From NCBI GenBank assembly GCA_046482845.1, contig JAWOEJ010000084.1, positions 1-15,756 on the forward strand: a DNA stretch of 15,756 nt, in the 5' to 3' direction. The DNA comes from DATFJZ01 sp046482845 (lineage in GTDB: Bacteria; Desulfobacterota; Desulfobacteria; Desulfobacterales; Desulfobacteraceae). Below the pieces are notes generated by a model that was not told the origin of the DNA, did not search any database, and saw only the letters and a list, made by a program, of their open reading frames with translations. A program made the translations under genes and the position numbers. This document shows, in pieces, positions 1 through 8,353 of the stretch. Position 1 is the stretch's first letter. Each line of letters opens with the position of its first letter.

Positions 1-131
1 TCAAATAGTTTGAGGACCAGTGGCCGCAGTTTTTGATTTTTAGCCTGGCAGGGAAAAAGTCCTCCGTCGTTCTCGTTCCGACAGACAACCGTTGGGGGCG
101 GCTGTTCTCCTGTTTCATTCTTTGGGCACAT
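1..131 (-). CDS. Partial open frame downstream of fdhA, unassigned
   Basis: An ATG at 131-129 lies two bases after the fdhA stop and opens a frame that stays open to the window edge (43 codons, C-terminus missing). Its first residues read MCPKNETGEQPPPTVVC. A second overlapping frame starting with the ATG at 118-116 (MKQENSRPQRLSVG) is also open to the edge, so I cannot decide which one is translated. Neither start has a clear ribosome binding site and I do not recognise either product. The tight spacing suggests it belongs to the formate dehydrogenase operon. A Fdh maturation gene would be a natural neighbour, but nothing in the visible residues proves that. Confidence 0.3.
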   Translation of the reverse strand, partial: MCPKNETGEQPPPTVVCRNENDGGLFPCQAKNQKLRPLVLKLF

Positions 132-133
132 TT

Positions 134-2179
134 TTATTGAATCAGCCGTTCAATTTTAACCGCACCCACCTTGAATTCCGGTATTTTAGCCAGGGGATCA
201 AAAGCCTCTGAACTGGTGAGAATATTTGTGGGGTTTTCCCCAAAATGGATGGGAAGAAACAGGGTACCGGGGCTGACGCAGGATGTGATCCTTGCCGGTG
301 CTTCCATGGCTCCCCTTTTAGACGTAAGAAGGACCGGCTCTCCCATTTTGATCTGTAGCGCTGTGGCATCTTTGGGGTTGATTTCAACATAACCGGTTTT
401 CTGTTCCACATCCAGATGCTTTGATACCCGGGTCATTGTTCCGGTATGGAAATGGGCAAACATTCTTCCTGTTGTCAGCAGAAAAGGATACTCAGGGCTG
501 GCAAGTTCTGCAGGATCCTGGTAGGCGATACCGTGGAATTTGCCCTTGCCCCGGGTAAAGGTGTCTTTGTGAAGATACGGGGTCCCGGGATGATCAGCAT
601 CGGGGCATGGCCATTGAAGTCCGTTGATCCCCATTCTGGCATAGCTCATTCCCTGATAGCTCTTGGTCAGGGATGTAATTTCATTGAAAATTTCTTCAGC
701 AGAATTGTAGGCCATCCTGTACCCCATGGCTGTTGAGAGTCTGGATATGATCTCCCAGTCGGGCAGGGCATTCCCCACAGGGTCCACGGCCTTTCTGGTG
801 AGCATGCACCGTCTTTCCGTATTGGTAAAGGTGCCTTCCCTTTCTCCAAGGGCGGCTGATGCAAAAATAACATCAGCAATCTGAGCGGTCTCAGACAGAA
901 AAATATCCTGAACAGCCAGAAAATCAAGTTTTTTCAGAGCTTTGTTCAGATGATTCCAGTCAGGGTCGCTCAATTTTGGATTTTCCCCAATTACATAAAG
1001 GCCCTTGATTTTCCCCTGGTCAATGGCGGTAATCATATCGGTAATGGTCATGCCCGGGGTGCTGGAAAGCTTGCAGCCCCATTTTTCTGAAAATTTTTTA
1101 TTGGCATTTTCATCACTGACAGGCTGGTATCCAGTAAATACATTGGGCAGCCCGCCCATGTCACAGGCGCCCTGGACATTGTTCTGTCCTCTTAAGGGAT
1201 TTACCCCGCCCCCTTTTACCCCGACATTCCCGCAGAGCATGGCAATGTTGCAGCAGGATTTGACATTGTCCACCCCTGTGGTGTGCTGGGTTATGCCCAT
1301 GGCGTAGAGCAGAGCAGCCGGAGAGTTTGTGCCGTAGAGTTCTGCCATTTTTTCAATGTCTTTGGCTGCCACCCCGGTGATTTCCGATGTTTTTTCCGGA
1401 GTATAGGCCTCAACAGCCTGTTCAAGGGCCTCAAAATCTTCACATCTGGCCTCTATATATTCCCTGTCATGCCAGTTGTTTTTGATAATTACATGCATCA
1501 TGCCGTTTAACAGGGCAACATCTGTTCCAAGGCGGTGGTTTACTGCAAGATCTGCAAGATCTGCCAGCTGAATATGCCTTGGATCTGCAACAATGAGTTT
1601 TGCCCCTTTTTCCTTTGCCTTGATGATCCTGCTGGCAATCAGGGGATGACAGGCGGTTGTATTGGACCCGATGACAAAAATAACCTTTGACGTGGTTTCA
1701 AACTCGGCAATGGAGTTTGTCATGGCACCACTTCCGAAAGCTGCGGCAAGACCTGCCACTGTGGAAGAATGTCACAGTCTTGCGCAGTGATCAACATTGT
1801 TTGTGCCAAGGACAGCCCGGGTAAATTTCTGGGCCAGGTAGTTTTCCTCATTGGTGATTTTTGCAGATACCAGAACGCCAAGGGCGTCAGGTCCGTGTTC
1901 CTCTTTTATTTTTGTAAAATTCTGTGCAGCATAATTTATGGCCTCATCCCAGGTGGTTTTATTGATTTTTCCGTTTTCTCTGATCAGAGGGGCTTTTAAA
2001 CGCATAAAGCTGTTTATGTATTCGTGGAGGTTCCAGCCTTTGATACAGAGTTTTCCATGATTGACAGGATGAGATTTAAGGGGCAGGGTGGAGTTGATTT
2101 TGTTGTCAATGACTTCAAAGAGAACGCCGCACCCTGTTCCGCAGTATGAGCAGATGGATGGTACAAATTTATAATTCAT
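134..2179 (-). CDS. fdhA: Formate dehydrogenase catalytic subunit, selenocysteine-containing (TGA at 1772-1774 read as Sec)
   Basis: This is a cytoplasmic molybdo/tungstopterin formate dehydrogenase of the FdhH/FdhA type that interconverts formate and CO2. Read through one TGA it gives 681 residues, the usual length for a short FdhA without extra N-terminal ferredoxin domains. The [4Fe-4S] ligands are C10, C13, C17 and C45 (CSYCGTGC then GKLCIKG). Sec136 sits in DHCARLUHSSTVAG, where the family has Cys or Sec (E. coli FdhH uses Sec140), and the following catalytic His137 is present. GQNNVQGACDMGGLPN is a typical family signature, and the C-terminal molydopterin-dinucleotide-binding domain is complete. 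There is no twin-arginine signal, so it should act in the cytoplasm. The ATG at 2179 is preferred to an overlapping GTG at 2185 because GGAGAGGAG lies 8 bases upstream of it. The gene follows fdhB directly, consistent with translational coupling and a shared complex with FdhB, MvhD and HdrA. Confidence 0.95.
1743..1774 (-). promoter_or_regulatory. Sec UGA codon and bSECIS hairpin of fdhA
   Basis: The TGA is at 1774-1772. A six-pair stem GTGGCA (1759-1754) / TGCCGC (1748-1743), including one G-T pair, closes a five-base loop GGTCT (1753-1749). Eighteen bases separate the TGA from the loop. From memory, the E. coli fdhF SECIS apical loop is also GGUCU, the SelB contact site. The hairpin lies inside the coding frame, as bacterial SECIS elements do. 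Confidence 0.85.
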
Positions 2180-2181
2180 GA

Positions 2182-3009
2182 TCACTTCTCCTCTCCCTCA
2201 GCATACATGGGCTGGGGCTCCAGGGTTACCTTGTCTCCAATAAAATTAAAGGGAGATTTTTCCAGGCTGTTGCCCGGCAGATAGTCAAACACATCGGATA
2301 CAATCTGGTTCATTTCCCTGTAGAGAAACCGAAGGGGGATATTGCTGGGACAGGCATCTTCACACAATCCGCAGTCAATGCATCTGCCAGCCATGTGACT
2401 GGCCCTTACCAGATGAAAAATCGGAACATCCGGGGGAAGCTGGCCGGTGTCAACAAGTTCAGGATTTTCCAGGCTGCAGTCGCTGCAGAAGCATACCGGG
2501 CATATATTTCTGCATCCATAACACTTGATGCATTTGCTGAATTCGTACATCCATCTTGAGAACCGTTCATTATTATCATATTTTTGAATAAATTCTTTTG
2601 GGGTGCTTTCAAAGGGGACACCGTGGTCTTTTTTGTACTGCCCGCTTTTTTTGGGCTGAAGCAGTGAGCAGTCTGCATGGGGTTTGACCTGTGAGGGACA
2701 GCAGTTGAGACTGATGGTTTCAATTTTTTCCGGGTCCAGCTGGTTCCATGTGTAAAGGCAGGTCAGGGCCCGCTGGTTGCAGTCCCTTGCAATGATGCCG
2801 ATTTTCAGATTTCTGTCCCTGGCAGCCAGATTAGATGCCATTTTTTCCAGAGAATACCGGTGGCGGCCCAGTGTAAGGGTTTTGACTTCATCCAGGTTTT
2901 CCTTTGTGAATCCATGGGGGATGACATGGCCGTCAATTTCTCGATAGCCGATGAACACATCAACTTTATCCTGTTTCAGCAGTTGTTCTACCTGATTTAT
3001 GATATCCAT
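2182..3009 (-). CDS. fdhB: FdhB/FrhB-like iron-sulfur electron-transfer subunit
   Basis: This 275-residue soluble protein probably links FdhA to MvhD/HdrA. The N-terminal half (about 10-110) resembles the FrhB/FdhB family of F420 hydrogenase/formate dehydrogenase beta subunits, with the stretch TLGRHRYSLEKMASNLAARD and a conserved ARDCNQRAL. Two [4Fe-4S] motifs follow: C160, C163, C166, C170, with additional cysteines at C173, C175 and C178, then C210, C213, C216, C220 in CIDCGLCEDACP. It has no membrane segment or signal peptide. The ATG lies three bases after the mvhD stop, with GAGGTGG as ribosome binding site inside the mvhD end, and its stop overlaps the fdhA start region. Whether it binds flavin or F420 cannot be judged from the sequence. 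The family name describes similarity and does not prove formate-specific function. Confidence 0.8.
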   Translation of the reverse strand: MDIINQVEQLLKQDKVDVFIGYREIDGHVIPHGFTKENLDEVKTLTLGRHRYSLEKMASNLAARDRNLKIGIIARDCNQRALTCLYTWNQLDPEKIETISLNCCPSQVKPHADCSLLQPKKSGQYKKDHGVPFESTPKEFIQKYDNNERFSRWMYEFSKCIKCYGCRNICPVCFCSDCSLENPELVDTGQLPPDVPIFHLVRASHMAGRCIDCGLCEDACPSNIPLRFLYREMNQIVSDVFDYLPGNSLEKSPFNFIGDKVTLEPQPMYAEGEEK

Positions 3010-3012
3010 GAT

Positions 3013-3450
3013 TTACGCCACCTCTTTTTCTTTTTTGTAACCTACCAGCGGATTGGGGCCCATGGCACGGATTTTTTCCGTAAAATCAGTAACCACCTGG
3101 ACATATTTCTGGGCCTCAGCTGATGAAATCCAATCCAGATGGAGCCGGCCTTCAAGACCCATGAATTTCAGCATCTCCTGCACAAAGGTTATTTTTTTGA
3201 TGGTCATATGATTACCGTACAGGTAATGACAGTCGCCAATATGTCAACCACCCACCAGAACCCCGTCGGCATAACTTTGAAAGGCCCTTAGAATATGGTG
3301 CGGGGAAATGGTTGCCGAGCACATCACCCTTATCGGTTTTATATTGGAAGGGTATTGAAGCCGGCTGACACCTGCAAGGTCTGCAGCTCCATAGGTGCAC
3401 CAATTGCACATAAACGCTATTATTTTAGGTTCAAATATATTTTTTTCCAC
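3013..3450 (-). CDS. mvhD: MvhD-type [2Fe-2S] electron-transfer subunit, selenocysteine-containing (TGA at 3244-3246 read as Sec)
   Basis: MvhD (hydrogenase/heterodisulfide reductase iron-sulfur subunit) carries a [2Fe-2S] cluster and delivers electrons from a hydrogenase or formate dehydrogenase to the HdrA flavin. Reading the TGA as Sec joins two open frames into 145 residues, the full family length. Conserved positions are FMCNWC (C15, C18), RVMC (C44), and GVLVGGUHIGDCHY with Sec69 and C74, where most relatives have GCHxGDCHY. The GTG start at 3450 is supported by CAGGAGT at 3464-3458 and by the normal N-terminal length. The gene lies 33 bases after hdrA and three bases before fdhB. Sec in MvhD homologues is, from memory, known in Methanococcales and in some deltaproteobacteria. 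The Sec replaces a putative cluster or redox-site thiolate, so it may tune electron transfer. Confidence 0.92.
3211..3246 (-). promoter_or_regulatory. Sec UGA codon and bSECIS hairpin of mvhD
   Basis: The TGA is at 3246-3244. A perfect six-pair stem ATTACC (3227-3222) / GGTAAT (3216-3211) closes the five-base loop TGTAC (3221-3217), which has a G at the second position as bacterial SECIS loops usually do. Twenty-two bases lie between the TGA and the loop. The stem is AT-rich at its base but fully paired. Confidence 0.75.
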
Positions 3451-3483
3451 CTTATTTACTCCTGTTTTTTCTGCAGTCCTAAG

Positions 3484-6400
3484 TTATACAGCCATGGCAC
3501 TTTTTATCTGTGAATAAATCTGCTCGTTGTTAAAGCCCATGAGTTTTGCCGCCTCAGCCACACAGGCCGCGGCGCATGCACCGCATCCCTTGCACAGGGC
3601 ATCATTGACCACGGCAACATTTCTGTCTGTGTCCATGCTGATGGCGCCGTAGGGACAGACCTCAATACAGCCCATACAGCCGGAACAGAGTTCTGGATCA
3701 ATTTTTGAAACAATGCCGCCAACGGCGATGCTGGAGCGGGTAAGGGTGGTCAGCGCCCTGGACGCAGCAGCCTTTGCCTGGGCAATGCTTTCTTCAATGG
3801 GCTTTGGATAGTGGGCCATGCCGCAGAGAAATACCCCGTCTGTTGCAAATTCAACAGGCCTGAGTTTTTGATGGGCTTCAAGGAGCCATCCGTCACTGTC
3901 ACTGGCTACTTTAAAGGCCTGGGCAAGTTTTGTGGTGTCATGGGCTTCTATTCTTGAGGCCAGGCACAGAATATCTGCTGTCACAGACAGTTCTTTTCCA
4001 ATGATGTGGTCCTTAAACACAATGTTTACCTGGTCGTTTTCCGGGGTGACAACGGGTTTCTCCTCTTTTTTGTAATTAAAAAAGATGATTCCCATATCCC
4101 TTGCCTGTTTGTATAAAAGTTCTCTTTTGCCATAGGTTCTGATATCCCTGTAAAGAATATATACACCCGCATCCGGGTTGATCTTTTTTGCGGCAATGGC
4201 GCTTTTTATGGAATGGGTGCAGCATACCTTTGAACAATAGGGATGAGCTTCATCCCTTGAGCCCACGCACTGGATAAATACAATGTTTTTTGCGTTTTCA
4301 ATCAGAGGATTTCTGGTTTTAAACATGGCATCCATTTCAAGATGGGTTACAACTGCGTCATGTTTTCCATAGAGATACTCATCAGGCCTGGATTCCTTTG
4401 CTCCGGTGGCAAGCACCACCACCCCGTGTTTGATTTCCCTTTCATTTCCTTCATGGGACACAATGGTTTTAAAATTGCCCACAAAGCCTTCTGTTTTTTT
4501 AATTTCTGCATCCATATAGGCAGAGATCAGCCTGTTCTCATTGACCTCGCTGACCATTTCTTTGACAGAGGTCTGAATGTCTTCATCCAGAAAGGTTTTA
4601 TTGAGAAAAAGGCTGTTTCCCCCGAGAATCTGATCCTTTTCCAGGAGATGAACGGGAAATCCCTGACGGGCAAGGCTTAAGGCCGCTGTCATGCCGGCTA
4701 TGCCGCCGCCCACAACCAGTGCTGCCTGGGTAATGGGAAGATTTTCCTGGAAAAGGGGCTGCAGGAGAAAGGCTTTGGATGCAGCCATGTGCACAAGTTC
4801 CTTTGCCTTTTGGGTTGCTTTTTCAGGTTCGTTGGCGTGAACCCATGAATCATGGTTTCTGATGTTTGCCATTTCAATGAGGTATTTGTTCAGCCCTGCA
4901 CTCATCAGGGTTTCCCGGAAAAGATCCTCGTGGGTTTTGGGCGTACAGGCGGCGACAACAACCCTGTTGAGTTTCTGTTCTTTTATCACCTCCGCCATTT
5001 TGTCCTGGGTGTCCTGGGAGCAGGTAAAGAGATTTTCCTCCACATAAACCACACCGGCCAGTTTTCTGGCATAGTCTGCCACTTCAGGCACATTGACTAT
5101 GCCGCCGATATTGGTGCCGCAATTGCAGACAAATACCCCGATTCTGGGGTATTCCCTTGAAACATCTCTTTGCTCTGGCATTACCATTTCCCTGGTCTGG
5201 GTGTTCCGTGCCGGGGCCAGATTTTCCGTGGCAGCTGACGCGGCTGCACTGGATTCCATAACAGACAGGGGAATATCCTTGGGGCCGGTAAGCACACCAC
5301 AGGCATATACCCCGGAAAGAGAGGTTGACACCGGGTGAAAGCTGTCGGTTTCAATGAAACTGGATTTGTCAACACTGATATTCATCTTGTGTAAAAGGTC
5401 TGCAGCATCTTTGTTGATTTCAAGACCAGTGGACAAAACAACCATATCAAAGGATTCATCTTCCATGATACCGTCTTCGCTGACATATTTCATGGAAAGT
5501 CCTTTTCCCGGTCCGGCCGGCACCACAGAGTGAACCCGTGATTTGATGAATCTCACGCCGTTTTTTCTGGCATTTTCATAGTACCGGTCAAAATCTTTTC
5601 CCTGGGTTCTCATATCCATATAGAATATGGCGCAGTCCAGGTTGTTTTTTGCATGGTCCTTTGCCATGACTGCCTGCTTTATGGCATACATGCAGCAGAC
5701 AGAGGAGCAGTATCCGTTACTGCACCGGTTTTCATCCCTGGATCCGACACATTGAAGCCAGGCAATTTTTTTTGGCTCTTTTTTGTGTTTTTTATCCGAA
5801 GGCAGACAGAGATGTCCCTGAAACGGTCCAGTGGCAGAAAGAACCCGTTCAAATCCCATGGATGTGACAATGTCAGGGTGGGTTTTATAACCGAGATTAT
5901 CAAATTTTGAGGGATCAAAGGATGAAAAACCAGTGGAAAGAATAACGGAGCCCACGTTCAAAGAGATCTCTTTTTCCGTGTCATTGAAATTGATGGCATG
6001 GGAAGGACAGATATCTTGACACAGGCCGCACCGTTTTTTTAAAAGGTAAATGCATTTTTCCGGATCAATGGCGTATTTCAGGGGAACTGCCTGGGAATAC
6101 GGGACGTAAATGGCTTTCCGTTTTGAAAGGGCTTCATTGTATTCATCATCCACTTTTTTGGGACATTTTTCTGCACACAGCCCGCAGGCAATGCATTTGC
6201 TGGTATCCACATACCTGGGGTGCTGAATCAGAGAGACAGTAAGATCCCCTTCCTGTCCTTTTATGTCAAGAACTTCCGTTAATGTGTGCAGTTCAATGTT
6301 GATATGCCGGCCGACCTCGACCAGTTTGGGAGAGATAATTCACATTGAACAATCGTTGGTGGGAAAGGTTTTGTCGAGCTGAGCCATTTTCCCGCCAATG

Positions 6401-6537
6401 GCAGGGGTCTTTTCCACAAGATGAACATAAAAGCCTGAGTTGGCAATATCCAGGGCCGCCTGCATACCGGCAATGCCCCCGCCTACAACCATGACTGATC
6501 CCTGAATTTTTGTTTCAGGTGTACTGTCTTTTTCCAT
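3484..6537 (-). CDS. hdrA: Double-module HdrA flavo-iron-sulfur protein, selenocysteine-containing (TGA at 6340-6342 read as Sec)
   Basis: HdrA is the FAD and [4Fe-4S] core of soluble heterodisulfide-reductase-like complexes and the site of flavin-based electron bifurcation in methanogens. Here 1017 residues contain two HdrA modules in tandem. Module 1 has an FAD fold from about residue 15 (VMVVGGGIAGMQAALD), the redox motif NDCSMU with Sec66 where relatives have Cys, and a ferredoxin insert (C115, C118, C121, C125 and C162, C170, C173, C177). Module 2 starts with the HdrA N-domain motif VFVCNCGTNIGG (about 468-479), has a second GGGIAGM near 610, lacks the NDC-x-x-C/U redox motif and the ferredoxin insert, and ends with two [4Fe-4S] motifs (C951-C961 and C982-C992). 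Start: ATG 6537 with GGAG seven bases upstream. It sits 23 bases after a receiver gene and 33 before mvhD. No hdrB or hdrC lies nearby, so its terminal electron partner is unknown. Confidence 0.93.
6307..6342 (-). promoter_or_regulatory. Sec UGA codon and bSECIS hairpin of hdrA
   Basis: The TGA is at 6342-6340. A six-pair stem CTGGTC (6324-6319) / GGCCGG (6312-6307), with two G-T pairs, closes the loop GAGGTC (6318-6313), which has G at its first position. Twenty-one bases separate the TGA and the loop. Downstream translation continues as the conserved HdrA sequence IISPKLVEVGRH. Confidence 0.72.
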
Positions 6538-6560
6538 ATAACAACTCCATATTTTTTTAA

Positions 6561-6923
6561 TCAGCTGTTAAATTTTTGAACTGCGGTAATTAAATCTTTT
6601 TCACAAAAAGGTTTTGACAGGTAGTCGTCTGCACCGAGTTTCATTGCTTTAACTGTGTTGGCAAGAGTTGAATAACCGGTGATTACAATTACATGCAGTT
6701 CAGGTTTTTTATTTTTAATTGTTTCCAGAATTTCCATGCCGTTCATGTCTTTAAGCTTCATATCCAGCAGAAGAACGTCATAATGGCTGTTTAACGCCAT
6801 TTCAAGACCTTCTGTTCCAGTAAGACTGTGATCACACAGATATTCTTCCTCGTTTAAAACCATTTTACAGGCTTTACAAATCACATCTTCATCATCAATA
6901 ATCAGGATTTTCCGCTGATTCAT
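6561..6923 (-). CDS. Receiver-only response regulator
   Basis: This 120-residue protein consists of one CheY-like receiver domain and nothing else. The acidic pocket is D10-D11-E12, the phosphoacceptor is D54 in LLLDMKL, the switch residue is T82 in VITGY, and K104 is in LSKPF. It has no output domain, so it should act by protein contact or as a phosphorelay intermediate. Its ATG lies inside the 3' end of the upstream kinase gene (29-base overlap, different frame), which predicts coupled translation and a cognate kinase/receiver pair. It precedes hdrA by only 23 bases, so it is transcribed with the formate dehydrogenase/HdrA enzymes. The receiver resembles that of the NtrC-type regulator further right (shared ICKA-x-KM near residue 15-21), suggesting a common origin. 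Confidence 0.93.
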   Translation of the reverse strand: MNQRKILIIDDEDVICKACKMVLNEEEYLCDHSLTGTEGLEMALNSHYDVLLLDMKLKDMNGMEILETIKNKKPELHVIVITGYSTLANTVKAMKLGADDYLSKPFCEKDLITAVQKFNS

Positions 6924-8169
6924 TAATTAACCTTTCTTTTGTGCTTTCATTAATCTGATGTTCAGGTAATATGGGAAGCGCAATGGTGATGGTTGTCCCC
7001 AGGTCTAATTCACTGAAAATTTTTACACTGCCTTTATGTTTTTTTATGATGCCGTAGCTGACAGCCAGGCCGAGCCCGGTACCATCGGGCTTGGTGGTGT
7101 AAAAGGGTTCAAATATTTTTTTCAGATCATCCATGGGGATACCGCATCCTGTATCCTCTACTTCTATGATTACCCTGTTTTTCTCTTTGTCAAATCTTGT
7201 TCTGATTGTGATCGTTCCTTTTTCATCAACGGAATGGGCTGAGTTGAGCAGCAGATTGATAAACACCTGTTCCATCTGGTTGCTGTCCAGAAGAAATTCA
7301 GGGATACTGCAGTCAAAATCCCTTATGATTTCTATGCGTTTTATAAGAAATTCATTTTCCATCAGTACCAGCGATTTTTCCATTACCTTATTGATATTGG
7401 AGTTTACCTTTTCAAGCTTTTTTTCCCGGGAAAAATCCAAAAGTCCCTGGATAATTGTTTTGCACCGCTGGGTTTCATTCATTATGATTTCAAGACCGTC
7501 CCTGTAAGGCCCGTTCCCTTTGGTTTTTTTCAACAGGTTGGAGCTGTACAGAAGTATTCCCGTGAGGGGGTTGTTTATTTCATGGGCAATACCGGCGGCC
7601 ATCCGTCCAAGAGAGGACATTCTGTCAATTTTTATGGCCAGCTTATTGTAGCTGATGATATGGGATTTGATTTCTTCGTCATGATTGATGGCACATGCGC
7701 ACTGCTCTGCAACAGCCTGGATAAAATCCCTTTCGTCATCGGAAAATACTTTTTGTTCTGCAAAGTATATTCTGATAAATCCGGTGAGCTGATTGTCTAT
7801 CAGAAGCGGGACATCGATCATCATTCTAACGCCTTCATCCCAGGCTTCCTGGGGATATTTCACCCTGGGAGCGTTAAAAATATTGTTGATGATATGAATT
7901 TTGTTGTTTTCAGGCCATGACAGCAGCTCTTTTCCTGATAAAGGCTTTAATGCAAGGTATTTTTCACCAATACCATAGGAGGCTCTGGGGGTAAAATGGC
8001 TGGAATCCTTTTTCAGTAAACACAGAACAGCCCCTTTGGCGCTGATTCCCTGGGTGGTTCTCAGCACTACCTTTTCCAGTATTTGATCCATGTCTGTTGT
8101 GGAATGGACGACCTGGCTTATTTCTCTGAAGGTTTTGTAGAATTTTTTAAATCTGTTCAATGAAGTCAT
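6895..8169 (-). CDS. Soluble GAF-domain histidine kinase
   Basis: A 424-residue sensor kinase that probably phosphorylates the adjacent receiver. A GAF domain covers roughly residues 20-165 (signature MMIDVPLLIDNQLTGFIRIY). The HisKA helix has H196 in the H-box MAAGIAHEINNPLTGIL. The ATPase domain shows the N-box INLLLNSAHSV (about 305), G1 DTGCGIP, the F-box FEPFYTTKP and GTGLGL (about 366-371). There is no transmembrane segment or signal peptide, so it senses a cytoplasmic cue through the GAF domain. The ATG at 8169 follows GGAGAGG and AAAGG. It is the first gene after a sigma-70 promoter and leads the hdrA-mvhD-fdhBA operon. The signal could be redox state or formate/energy status, but nothing in the sequence fixes it. 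Confidence 0.93.
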   Translation of the reverse strand: MTSLNRFKKFYKTFREISQVVHSTTDMDQILEKVVLRTTQGISAKGAVLCLLKKDSSHFTPRASYGIGEKYLALKPLSGKELLSWPENNKIHIINNIFNAPRVKYPQEAWDEGVRMMIDVPLLIDNQLTGFIRIYFAEQKVFSDDERDFIQAVAEQCACAINHDEEIKSHIISYNKLAIKIDRMSSLGRMAAGIAHEINNPLTGILLYSSNLLKKTKGNGPYRDGLEIIMNETQRCKTIIQGLLDFSREKKLEKVNSNINKVMEKSLVLMENEFLIKRIEIIRDFDCSIPEFLLDSNQMEQVFINLLLNSAHSVDEKGTITIRTRFDKEKNRVIIEVEDTGCGIPMDDLKKIFEPFYTTKPDGTGLGLAVSYGIIKKHKGSVKIFSELDLGTTITIALPILPEHQINESTKERLINESAENPDY

Positions 8170-8224
8170 TATGCGCCTTTATCCTCTCCTTCTTAACTCT
8201 AACAAAAAAAGTTAGCTGACAAGT

Positions 8225-8254
8225 ATGATATTAAATTTTTTCTTTAATTGTCAA
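8225..8254 (-). promoter_or_regulatory. Sigma-70 promoter of the kinase-hdrA-fdhA operon
   Basis: The -35 box TTGACA (8254-8249) is perfect and the -10 box TATCAT (8230-8225) matches five of six positions, with an 18-base spacer. Transcription would start near 8218 and give a leader of about 50 bases that contains a small CTAAC/GTTAG hairpin (8199-8215) with a T7 loop before the ribosome binding site. Confidence 0.7.
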
Positions 8255-8269
8255 CTTTTCATTTATTTT

Positions 8270-8327
8270 TTTTTTAAAAAAAATAAAAAAGCAGGGCTGA
8301 CAGATCAAGGGCGCTGTCAGTCCTGCT
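8270..8327 (-). terminator. Rho-independent terminator after the response regulator gene
   Basis: On the minus strand a 14-pair stem (8327-8314 with 8303-8290, one G-T pair) with a ten-base loop is followed at once by a T-rich run (8289-8270). It begins 26 bases after the stop codon of the response regulator gene and isolates it from the kinase/hdrA operon promoter. Confidence 0.88.
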
Positions 8328-8353
8328 GAAAGGTCAGAAAAAATATATGTTTG

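Noticed and set aside
1772..1774. In-frame TGA in fdhA as a nonsense mutation or frameshift
   Set aside because: Both sides are in the same frame, the site is the known Sec position, and a GGTCT-loop SECIS hairpin follows. The same pattern recurs in hdrA and mvhD.
4342..5160. Plus-strand ORFs inside hdrA
   Set aside because: They are antisense shadows of a well-supported coding region with no recognisable domain or ribosome binding site.
3484..6210. HdrA starting at a GTG at 6210
   Set aside because: This GTG is an internal Val110 codon. The frame continues upstream through the TGA to ATG 6537 with a ribosome binding site and the FAD-binding N-terminus.
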